Of a stretch of 64,000 nucleotides of DNA, positions 45,531 through 56,623 are shown piece by piece (the first letter of the stretch is position 1; each line of letters begins with the position of its first letter). Origin of the DNA: Haliclona indistincta (taxonomy: Eukaryota > Porifera > Demospongiae > Haplosclerida > Chalinidae); assembly GCA_964017065.1 (NCBI GenBank), contig OZ024784.1, positions 9,653,152 through 9,717,151 on the forward strand, in the 5' to 3' direction. Made by a program: the position numbers and the translations under genes. The notes beneath the pieces were generated by a model. That model searched no databases and had not been told where the DNA came from. It saw nothing but the letters and a program-made list of their open reading frames with translations.

Positions 45531-48500
45531 CTAATGGCTGTCTTCAGCGGGCTTTCCCTCCTCCACTTTTTCTATATTTCCGTTGCTTGTCTTATCAGCT
45601 TGCTGAGAGACAGACAGATATTATCATCTATCTACCACCAGCCACATACCTCAGTCACATTGGTGGATGAGTGTTGTGCTTTGTTTTGAGAACGAGATGG
45701 TCGTTTTGGTTTGACAGGAGGTGGTTTCTTAGTAGCAGAAGACTCGCTGGATTCCTCTTGTTGCTTCTTGGGTTTAGGAGAGGTGGTGGGAGGAATCATA
45801 GGTAGCTTCTTCCCAATACTAGCTACTCGATTGAGTTCTGCTCCTCCTTCCTCCTCTTTTGAAGGCTTTTTGCTAGTAGCTGGAGGTTTGGGTTTGCTGT
45901 CATTGTTTTCTCCTCCAGGTTGCTGGCTCTCCTCCTGTATATCAAGGAAACAGTAAATAATGCTGTTAGTAAACTCACTGCCTTGTGAGCCGATGACTTT
46001 GGACTAGCTGGACCAGGACTAGCAGGGCTGGATGACTTCGGACTGGATGGCTTAGGTTTCACTGATGGGCTGGATGGCTTTGGTTTAGGACTAGGTGGTG
46101 TAGGGCTGGGACTTTTGTCAATCACTACAAACTATAACCCAACATGATACAGCAGATAGTGAGATGAACAACAACCTTTACCTCTTCCGAAAGAGACTTG
46201 GGAATATCAGCTGCTGTATGACTGTCCTTCTCTTTTGCTGATGATTTATCCACCTTCTCCTCTACCTTCTCCTTCTTTGACTCTTCTTTAGCTATCTTTT
46301 CTTCCTTCTCTTTCTCAACTACTTCCTCTTTCTTGTCTTCTTTCACACTCTTTTCTTCTTTCTTTTTCTCTTCTTTCACAGGCTTCTCCTCTTTCTTTTT
46401 CTCTTCTTTAACAGGCTTCTCCTCTTTCTTTTTCTCTTCTTTCACAGGCTTCTCCTCTTTCTTTTTCTCTTCTTTAACAGGCTTCTCCTCTTTCTTTTTC
46501 TCTTCTTTAACAGGCTTCTCCTCTTTCTTTTTCTCTTCTTTAACAGGTTTCTCCTCTTTCTTTTTCTCTTCTTTAACAGGTTTCTCCTCTTTCTTTTTCT
46601 CTTCTTTAACAGGTTTCTCGTCTTTCTTTTTCTCTTCTTTGACAGCCTCTTCTTTTACAACCTTCTCGTCTTTCTTTTCCTCTTTCACAACTTTCTCTTT
46701 TGGCTTCTCTTCTACCTTTGTCTGCTTCTCTTCAGTTGAGGAGCCAACCTTGATTTTGTCTCTATCACTGTTTTCAGTCTCTGCAGTTTGTGGAGTAATA
46801 GGACCACTACGACGAGTGCGATGCATGCGATTTGGTTTAGGTCTAGTCTTTCCAAGATGCTGTAGCACAGGACCATCAGTAGTCAGTGGTCCAGTAGGTA
46901 GATCAACTGGGAGGATAGCAAGAATAACATCTCTGTAGTAACTACCGGTATTGTACACAGGAGAAGGTGTATCATTGGTTAGCCTAGCCTAAGTCACTCA
47001 CTCTCTTCATCAGGGTCAGGACGACGCGTTCTTTTCTTACGCTTGCCACCATCCTCATCATCAACACGAAAAGTAAACATCTTTGATAGCCTCTTACTAG
47101 GAGATGCCCCTCCAACACTCTTCATGCTCTCCTGTAGCCGCAGCTGTACAGACAAGCAGACACCGCCTTGCATATAAATACTCATATTAATCCAGTCCTT
47201 ACCAACTGCACTGAACAAGCTTCCAACTCATCTAGTGTTCGGTCCACTATCAACTCAGAGATGAGAGCAGCAGTATCTAGGTTTAGCCCACTATAGGGAA
47301 AGGATGGATAGAATAAAAAGAGCAACCTGTAAAATAACCTGATGTGCCCAATCAGCTCAGGAGCTGTCTTCAAAACGACAGCTTTCTTTGCCTTCTCTAG
47401 CTCATCAGTAGTGCTCCGGGTACCAACCTCTCGCAATGACTGCCTCAGCTGGTGAAGAGCGACAATAAAGGCAGCAGCTGTGTGTAGTCTCTCTTACCTC
47501 ATCATCAAAGAAGGACGGGCATGTTTTAACACTGAGAGCTACCATACTCTCCATGTTCTCTTGCACAAACTCACGATGAAGCTTCTCAACCTCATGATTC
47601 AGCAGGCTCTGAACACGATTAGTGATGGCCTCACACTGCTGAGCCTCTTGGCGAGGAGAGTACAAACCGTCCGTTAGCTAAGGGAGTACAAACCGTCCGT
47701 TATTAAATACAATACAATCTAATAATGGTAAGCTGCAATACCTTGAGTATTTTGTTAGCCTCTTCCTTCACCTGTCGAGCCTTTGTTACATGAGCATGGT
47801 CAGAGTGCTGTTTTGCCAGTGCTGTGATCATGTCCTCAAGATGGACCACCTCTTGACTGATGAGAGCCTAGTAGAAGATAAGAGACTGCAGGGATGGAAG
47901 AAAATTAATTATAACACTACTCACACTTTGCTGTGCAGTAGCAAATAGTCTCTCCTGATGCCGTGCCACTAGTTCTATACCAAGCCGCTCATCAGAATGA
48001 TTACGAGCAACATATTGCTGTATTCTGGTCACTGCAGTGTCCACACCATCCTTACCAACTGCACGACACAGATCGTGAATTGGCAAAGGAAATGAGCGCA
48101 GAGTGCAGTTGCTACAGTGATAATACCAGTAGTTGTTATGTGTATACAACTACCACTACATACTGAAGCAATAGAGCACCTACACTAATTTCAGTATTTA
48201 ATAGTGAACATACTGTTCTAGAGCAGCTGCTACTGAGCTGAAACAAGCTGGAGTGGACTCATTGTAGTCCCACTGGATCTCCCTGAGCAAGAGTACGAAG
48301 GAGTGAATGAGAGTGAGACATGAGGTGACTCACTCTAGTTTAGATCCGGAGAGCAACAGCTTCACCAGACTGCGCCCACCTTGACCACCCATACCATTTC
48401 CACTGCAGTAATGGACTTAATCATTAAATATAATCTTCAATGGGTCATCACCTGATGTCCAAGCTCTTGAGAGATGTGTTGAAGCAGAGAGATTGCAGTA

Positions 48501-49675
48501 CAGCTCCAGTGTGCTCCTTGAGCCGAGAATCAGCAATACTGAGTGACACTAGCTTACACTCCTCAGAGCGTAACAACACACAAAGTTGACGGAGACCATC
48601 AAAACGGTTACTGTAAAGGATACGATGCCTGATTACTACTACACACATGCAGTAACTAGTAGATATGCATACACACTCAAACCAACATCTGACATGCTCA
48701 AGTAAGAATGTACACATAATATCATACAAAACACAAAATCGACACTATACAGATATTGTACACTGAAAACAAGTTGCTGCAACTGCCTATTCACATACTT
48801 TCCTTTGCCTCCAAAGTTCTGACCGATACTGAGATGTACAAGACTGGTATTCTCTGCAATTTCCTTTAACATGTCCGTCATCACAGAATCAACACCTGCA
48901 ATGGGTAATGCTCAAGCCTTCCCTATCCTCTCTCTCTTCTAACCTGTGTTAGCTATGTTTAAATGTGTCACACATTTTGCAGCAGAAAGCTTTTTACCAA
49001 GAGCAACTGTATTACCACTACCCAACTACAGAAAAATGATAAAAGATACAAAAGAGAAATCGAAGAAAGGTCACCTCATTCATGCTGAGGTTAAGTTCAA
49101 CTCCACGAATATTTGGGTTCGTAGTGAGCCCCTCAAGAAGAGCACTAAATGAGGTTAATAAAAGACTTTAAAGCACTAAACTTGAAGCTTACGAAATCAT
49201 GTCAGCATTCAGCCTACAGTCACTAAGATTCAGTTTCTCTAATGAGATGACCGATTTACAAAACTTCTGAACAGACTGAGCTACACTAGATGAGACTGAT
49301 GCCTTCCTAGTAGTACGAAGAAAAATAATTTCTTTATAACCATTAATAAACCTACTTTGGTTTGTTCTGTGAGAGATCAAGGTCTCGTAAATGCTGTTGA
49401 CACCCTCTCATTAGAGCAGGAAACACCTGTAATGCAACATAGTAAGAGAGAGAAGGGAGAGAGGAGGGGACTTACCAATTCCAAGCTAAGCCCACATTTT
49501 GAGAGGTTGAGGGAAGTGATAGTCTGTGGGTCTTGTAGAAAGCCAAGTGCGCCCTGAGGATCAGGACCCAGTATGTTTGAGGAGAGGTCAAAGTGTTGGA
49601 GAGAGTTTTGTAAATACTTGTTCTTCTTCATTGCCTGAGCTAGCTGTGTACCAGCTACAGGAGATGAAGAACAAG

Positions 49676-49706
<31 letters not shown>

Positions 49707-50240
49707 GAGAAAGTAGAATGAAGAGATTGCAGTAAACGCTACCTCGTTGGGATAGCTTGCAGTTTGAGAGACTGAGAGACTGTAGGCCGTGTTGCATCCA
49801 TGTCATGGCTGTGCACAATGCCTCTATACCTGTGAGTGAGGAGAGGCAATCATGTAGTTGGCTGATGTGTAGCAGCCTACCCTTGTCGTCAATTTGGTTG
49901 TTGGAGAGATCAAGATGAGAGAGAACAGACTTGCTACTACTCTTCCACACTGCAGCATGCATGAACAGCAACTCACTAGAGAAGAAAGGTAAGTGCATTA
50001 TGATATTGTACCTGTAGCTTACGGTTTGACGGCACAGTTTGTGAGTGTGACCCTCTTTAGTGAGTGTGAGTGAGCCAGTGCATGTGCTAACTCTTCCTGG
50101 ACTTCACTCGTCTAGTGTGAAAACAATGGAAAGAGTGATCGGGTAGGAGTGGAGCTTACTAGCTTGCAATTGTTGGCAATGAAGCCCTCAAAATACTGAT
50201 TGTGTCTAAATGCTGATACCAGTGGAAACAGGTCACTACA

Positions 50241-50292
<52 letters not shown>

Positions 50293-51821
50293 TAGACACA
50301 AGCATGTAAAACAGAAAAAGGACAAGAGAGAATGTGAAGGAAGAATGAATACCGTGACGAGAGGTGTTCAAAGTCAGCTAGGTTCAGATCCCTCAGACCA
50401 TGAGACAGATAGACTGCCCGAAGATACTAAGAGGAGGAGGAGGAGAGATTAGTTTATCGTGTGTGTTGTCACAACATACAAGTTGTGTAAATAATTATTC
50501 GTCATACACTTGGTAAATATTATCTTAGCTATAACCTTTAAAGGCATTGCAGCATAATGGTTGTTTAACTTGAAAACATGGTATACTTGTCTAAGTGATA
50601 CACAGGTGCACTCACAGAGGCAACGTCTTTAAGGTACGGCAAGCCATGAAGATCACACAGGAACCCGTACACAGTGATGAAGCTGTCCAGAGAGGAGGCA
50701 TCATGGCGACCCATTCCTGCTACTAGATCATCTCTTAGCTTGAGTACATCTGTACTGAGCTTCTCCGATGAGAATGATGTTTTGAGTAATGTGCTGGGAA
50801 ATTAGAAAGAGTCATTCTGTCAATCTTTGTCACTAACAGTGTTTAGTGTTTATAGGCTAGCAATCTCACTCTAATGGAGTGATGGGAAATAAGTGTCTGA
50901 GCTGAGCCAGTATCAATCCCACGACATCCACAAATCCATCCTTCATTTGATACTCTTTGCCTTTAGCATCACCAGTCAGGAAGAACACAAGCTGAAGGAG
51001 TAATGTTTGTGCATTATCCTGAACATTGCTATTAGTTAACTTACTTTGTTATCGGAACATTCGAGCAACTTTATCTTGAGAAAGTTAAAACTGTTTTCTA
51101 TCTATTGAAAGTGTACAAAGTGTTGTTGGTCAAATGTGCACATAACATTAGCAATAATGTACACGGAGAAAATTTACCCACTCCCACAATACTGAAACTA
51201 ACTAGCACTGCTTAGCTAGCAAGAGGCGGTTGATTTAATAGATAGAATGTGGCAGAGAGTAAATTAGTAAGTTTTTGTGGAATGATAAACAAGTTAATGC
51301 TATATAGCAAAAAGTTTTATTTTGCACCAAGCATACATGTATGCGTACGTACATAATAAATTATTATAACACTATTTTTGGTGAAGCTGAACTTAGGCAA
51401 ACAACTCAACAATTCGCTGACGGCTACATCTGCTGTACAGTATATACCTTTAAAACTGGTCGAGATGTAAGGATCTGACACTTGCTGTTAGTTATAATCT
51501 GACACAAAATAGAATAAAATTTAATGATGCATGCACAATAATTATGCTTATCAACACAATCACAAATGGCAGCATGGCTGACTCACCAAGATCCTGGGTT
51601 CGTAAGTCTCTCCTTTCTTGGTCGGTAACATTACTTTTACCTCTTTTCGAAGGAATACCTCGCATTCCTTGCCAAGAACCGCTTGCTCTGCATCTGGAGA
51701 CCAATAATCGATCGGTTTTTTGCGGTCAGAGATAATGTTCAGGTACATGTTCGCTAGTCTTACCTGTCAAGCCGAGTGACTGGCCAAAGATGTCGACAGC
51801 CTGTGTAGTTTTAGCCGCCAT
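45531..51821 (-). CDS. CARMIL (LRRC16) capping-protein regulator
   Basis: CARMIL proteins bind and uncap actin capping protein at the leading edge and recruit myosin I. More than 20 exons run from the start at 51821 (MAAKTTQAVDIFGQSLGL) to the stop at 45531. A PH-like N-terminus is followed by many leucine-rich repeats (SLNLSKCGLSLELVSP, LEKLNLSDCRLNADMIS, HLDLSNNQIDDKG, VSLSIADSRLKEHTG, NTSLKSLDISGNGMGG), then a helical dimerisation part (ITALAKQHSDHAHVTKARQV; QSLLNHEVEKLHREFVQENM). A capping-protein-interaction motif follows: LQHLGKTRPK, close to the LxHxTxxRPK consensus but with Gly at the usual Thr. The tail is dominated by a Lys/Glu tandem repeat and a Pro/Ser/Lys-rich end. Paralogue assignment (CARMIL1/2/3) is not possible by eye. 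Confidence 0.88.
46366..46640 (-). repeat. 33-bp coding tandem repeat (EEKPVKEEKKK)n in CARMIL
   Basis: About eight copies of a 33-bp unit encode EEKPVKEEKKK on the minus strand. Degenerate KEEKKDEK copies extend upstream to about 46700. The coding strand is almost purely purine (A/G) and the plus strand purely pyrimidine. An antisense open frame (FSSFFFSSLTG) is a by-product. Silent differences between copies (AAC/GAC, CTT/TTT) suggest moderate age. Confidence 0.95.
49672..49711. repeat. (GA)n-rich microsatellite in CARMIL intron
   Basis: An interrupted run of GAGA/GAAAGA units next to an exon of the leucine-rich-repeat region. Confidence 0.95.
50245..50290. repeat. (GA)n microsatellite in CARMIL intron
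   Basis: About 22 uninterrupted GA dinucleotides within a short intron. On the gene's own strand this is a long CT tract near splice sites. Confidence 0.97.
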
Positions 51822-51986
51822 CTCCCAGCAAACGAATGGAGACTGGCTGGCAAAAAACTTTTTGCTGCCACTCCTATTCTAAAAACAGGATGACGATGAA
51901 TATAAAAATCGACAAATGCACTTAACAGTATTCACGAGCTAACGCACGTTGCTATGAATACGCGCAGTGTGCGCAACAGTATCAGC

Positions 51987-53479
51987 ATGGGAATGAAGAA
52001 GAGCACGTTGTTGCTCTGCTTCAGTGTTTATTTTATTACTATAACGACTCACATGTTTATGTGAGTCGTTGTTTGAGTTACTAATTTTTTTAAATTCAAA
52101 TTCTCCTATAGTCTATTCTTGTTGTACATGTACATTTTGACTATCAGCAACACAATACACACAGGAGTTTTATGCTGTTATAGTTGTACTCCAAAATACT
52201 GCTGTCTAATAAGTCTATGATATAATATAAATATAGATGCATTATTCTGATGTACATATTTCCACTCTAGTGGAGTATACAATCAGCTATGGTATGGTTT
52301 CACAAGTTCTGTATCAGAGAAAGCCACCATTACTTGCACTTCAAATTATGAAAGCGGACATCAATGCTGTTTCAGGGTATGTTTATGTATAACTGATTTT
52401 GACGATCTCTACATGTAGTTGATCTAGGACTTTAATCCAGTTCGCACCCAATGGCAACCTGGAAGTAGCTCCAATATTCCAACAGGCATCACACATAATA
52501 ATGGCTCTTCTGTTGTGTCACTGGCAGCTCTGTAAGGTATAACTGACCTGGTCCGAAGTCTAATACATGTACGAACTGGAAAACTTGTCATTCAAGTGAC
52601 CAATTACAAGATGGTAACCACCACAACTAGTTCAGTAGTCTCTCAAACTACTGCTGTCAGTCCAACACCAACCTCCATTACTGGTCTCACTAACCTCACT
52701 GAGTTTAAGCTATAGGCGCTAGCAAGCAGTAGTGATCTCACTTGGACTCACCACATTACAACAGGCAAGCATACAGCCATACACAGCTTTCTCCAACTTC
52801 CCGGTTCTTTTCTGCATGCAGTGGGAAGATTATCCGCAAGTAAGAATTATTCTAGAGCAGGTTCTGGCAGGTGAAGCTACCACCTACTGTGCCAGCTATC
52901 GTGTATAATGTGACGCTTTACTAACCAGCAGAGGTAACTCACTTGTAATGCCATGCAATAACTGTTGCTATTATTGAGTTTTAGGAAGAGACAAGTAAGC
53001 AACAACACACAGTTTACTGGAGATCAAAATTAATAGTGATACAGTTATCTGGCTTCCCAAGTGAGGCAGGAGAAACAAGTCTATGAGTAGCAGTCACCCT
53101 GAGCCAGCTGTTTGATTACTGCCTCAGAGTATTAAAATGGCTATTAGCCTGGGCTGAGCAGCACAGTTCTACTTTCAGACTGGCTGATCATTTGTACAAG
53201 TAGACAATTCCAATCGTTTGATAGCAGGACTGGCCACATCCATTCCTCTCCTGTTGATGTTGCTGATAGCAATAACATGGTATGCCTACACATGTCTACA
53301 TGGTAATATTGTCCTATTATGATTACTAGGGGAGCAATTGCTTTGAGAGCTCACATGCATAGCCAAGAAACGGTTATTCTCTATCTCAGGATCACAAAAC
53401 CAAAGTTAGTCTGACAGGGCATCAATGGACTGCTGGGGAGGAGTTTCTGACTCCTGAAGAACTGTACTACACACACTAG
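51987..53479 (+). pseudogene. Broken FN3-type single-pass membrane receptor-like gene
   Basis: Pieces of a type I membrane protein are visible in order. The signal peptide is MGMKKSTLLLCFSVYFITIT (start 51987). An ectodomain exon lies at about 52271-52378 (GVYNQLWYGFTSSVSEKATI...CTSNYESGHQCC). A Thr/Ser-rich FN3-like part at 52560-52790 contains SITGLTNLTEFKL, then an in-frame TAG, then ALASSSDLTW. A later FN3-like start PPTVPAIVYNVTLY is followed by TAA. The membrane span is LATSIPLLLMLLIAITW (about 53230-53280). A tail exon after ATAG at about 53380 reads PRNGYSLSQDHKT...FLTPEELYYTH and stops at 53479. Internal stops inside domain-like sequence argue for a pseudogene, although some could be intronic. 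It is divergent from CARMIL by 165 bp. Confidence 0.5.
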
Positions 53480-53548
53480 TAAAGTAATCGTAATTGAAAT
53501 TTAAAAATATACAAACTGTATTCGTGATTTTATTACAGGAAATGTGAT

Positions 53549-56356
53549 TTATAAAGTAGCTGTGTACAATTCTAGCCGAGAACTAAATGATGGGACAGGG
53601 CATCCTTGTTGACTAGATATTCCATTGTCAATGATCTCTTGGTCATATCTCCACTTGTGCTTACAACAGTGTAAAGCACCAACGTCAATAGGATGAGCCT
53701 CTGTAGAAAGCACATAGCCACTCCTCCCTATACTGCAGCCATCTTTTACGAGGCGAGAGTTGTGCAGCAGATGCCAGGCTCCTCCTCTCCTCAGCAGGTC
53801 TGTCATGTTGAGATTGTTGGTTGGTTTAAGGGACAGAAAGTTATCACTGTCAAACAACAAGTAGAGATACTTGAGAGTTTCAGCAAGAAAATACGACTCC
53901 ATACGATCAGCTAATGTGTGCTCCGTGTTACTCTTGACCTGTTGAAGTGTAAAAATGAAGAGGATGAGATAATGAGGCTCTCACAGTTGCAAATCCACAT
54001 GAAGTACGAGCTGTTCTATTGATAGACTCAACCATGCTGCGGCCAACCTCTAGTATAATAGGGTTACCTGTTGCTTGGTATAGGTACCATGCTGCTTCAG
54101 CCAACTCTGCAAAATAGCATAATATAACATTAATTTTGTCAGGGTACCTTGCCTGGTCTAAGCCGATAAGCTTCATAACTTTTGAATGCCTTGCTTTCAG
54201 TAATACTGAATATCTCTGGCAGCGCCCCAAACATCTTCCACACAGAGAAATGGTTTATATGGGACTGGCGAGCCTTGGACATCTCACCAACCATAGTCTG
54301 CATGAGAAAAACATAGAGAGGAAGAAAGAGTACACCAAGTCACAAACCAGTAGCCCTGGCCAGTATGCATTGAGTGCTTCAAAATTAAGAAAAGTTGGTT
54401 TTCCTGAATCTTTGTTGACCCAAACATACCACCCATTGTGGTTAGTATGTTTGAATATAGCATTGCTGATTTCTGAAAAAAAATAGTTCGCTATATCATG
54501 GAAGAGGTATGCATACCAGTGAACATATCTGAAAGCTCTTTTCTACCAAGCAAAGCAGATCCTTTCACAAGGTACTCCAGGAATGAGTCAATATAGTTAC
54601 CAGTACTGAAATCCACAGCAGTCCATTTACCAGTAATCACATCAATATGATTGCCAACCTACACAATGCATGATCGATATTGACACATAGGAAGGCACAC
54701 TCACAAGTCCTGTTTTAGATCTACGTTTCCAAATTGCTTTGACAGCATTCATGGCTGTTTCCTCAAAAACTGGATCACCTAATGAAACACATAAGTAATA
54801 TTATAAAAGCATGATGTGCCCGACTGCACGAGACCCCAGACCGAGTGCTATTAGAGAGTTTAGTCAGCCGTTCACGCCACACGGCTGAATGTCAATGACT
54901 AGTACAATGATGTCATCACTTATCTTGTAACTTGTGTACATGCAAAGAAGGCATTCTAGAGTGTACAACACTGTAATGCACACAGTATTTTATAAACACA
55001 CGTAAAACACACAAAAACAGGAACCTAACGCATGTGGCTTTGTGCTAGCTTGTAACTAATGTGCAGGAAAGCCATATGTCTTTGTGAGGCTGGCGTCAAC
55101 AGCAGATCACGTGCTATTTTTTGACATCAGCACTACCAGACGTTAGCCATTAGTGCAAATAAACGTGTAACTAAAACTCTCTATTGATGTACAGCACACT
55201 AGTACACTTTACTTATAATTATTTAGACCATAGCTAAGCGATGTTGACCAAGTAGCTGGGGTATAGCTCATAATGGAATCCCGCCACTGCCGCAACCTCA
55301 TAATGGAATCTTGCCACGTGGCACAGATTACGGTTCTGTGTGCAGAGTTATACTGAAAAACTTTCACAGCACTTGCATGTCCTTGCTCTTGGTTCAATTG
55401 TTAGCTGTTGCTATGGTCTAAATATCATAGCACCATCGCTATGCTCGGACACTATAGCAACGGCTCTCAGGCTTCCAAATCACGATGCGCTATTATATTA
55501 TTTTACAGAACTAGCGGCGCCTGTGATGTGCCCACGCAATGTTAATTTTATTGTGGGTCAGTTTACCTGTCAGTCTAGAGAGTGTCCCAAACTCAACAAT
55601 GAAGGAGGAACAACATGCAGTACATGTCACTGTGGTCTCCCCAGGAGGAACACCATAACGCAGGTTGACTGTACCATATGGCAGACCAGTCGGTGTCTTG
55701 AATGCTGAAGAATAAGTTCATAGCACACACACACACACACGCGCACACACACACACACACTACTAACCAGGCAATAGTCTTCTAGCTAAAGACTCGGCCA
55801 TGTTTAGTAAAGGGCCCTCACATGGCCATCCAGGAGCTAAAGGTACACCACCAATAGGAGAGAGAAGGTGGGCAGACAGCAAGCCCCCCACAACACGTAT
55901 GTTAGCCTCAAATACTGATGTGTTTACGTCAATATTAAATGATGACTGAGCAATGATTAGCTCATGAGAGCGCCTGAACTCTGATGTGTTCCCTAATACT
56001 AGCAATGTGTCTAGAGCATCCACTAGTGTAAGAGAGAACCTGCAATAGTGACGATGATTACAGGAACTACCAAGTCTTGCGGTATGTACCTGCCCCAAGT
56101 GTCTGCTCCAGTGCAGGTCACAGGGCACAGCTCATCAAGAGGGTAGGCATGTTGTAGGTAGCCATTGTAGGCATGTTGGAACATCTCCTTCACTCTCTCC
56201 CTGCAGTACAAAATAAACACTAGTCTACACCACATTATAAATAAATACTTATTCACCTGTACTCTACTGTCCATTGCTCGTTCCCACTTACTAGTACTAT
56301 CAGACAGATACATATTATTGATGATAAACAGTAGTCGCGGATCAATTTAGCTGCCA
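53549..56356 (-). CDS. EDEM2: EDEM2, ER degradation-enhancing alpha-mannosidase-like protein
   Basis: A GH47 family protein of the ER lumen that trims the first mannose committing misfolded glycoproteins to ERAD. The first exon gives [20 protein letters not shown], a signal peptide, from 56356. Later exons: [67 protein letters not shown] (conserved acidic residue of the family), [54 protein letters not shown] and [15 protein letters not shown]. The long human tail is mostly missing, but the terminal [12 protein letters not shown] segment aligns with human CPSQPFTSKLAL. The stop is at 53549. A longer intron (about 54782-55500) separates the central exons and contains nothing recognised. It is divergent from PRDX5 by 267 bp. 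Confidence 0.94.
55718..55762. repeat. (AC)n microsatellite in EDEM2 intron
   Basis: A CA/AC dinucleotide run of about 40 bp interrupted by one GCGC. Confidence 0.95.
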
Positions 56357-56623
56357 TGTTGATCAAGTGCCCGTGGTTAAAATTAATAATAATTATTGGG
56401 GTGGTTATTTTTGGCCACGCCCCATTTTAAGATTCTTAAAATGCAAGGAGAGTTTCTGCTGTCTGCTTTTAGTTGCATCTCGATCTGCATTTAGTTGTTC
56501 AGACTAATGCAGTGATAAGGGGAAATGTACATCATTTTCTTAGTGCTGCGAATAACTTTTTCGTGATGCCACGTGGTACTTTAGGTTCCGCCCCCTAGAC
56601 GTGGCATGATTGAAACCATACAA

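Noticed and set aside
46333..46938. Plus-strand 201-codon frame rich in FSSFFFSSLTG
   Set aside because: It is the antisense of the CARMIL Lys/Glu repeat; the opposite strand has the conserved CPI motif and splice sites.
55340..55708. Plus-strand 122-codon frame with many Cys
   Set aside because: Part of it is the antisense of the EDEM2 exon encoding [17 protein letters not shown]; the rest is intron.
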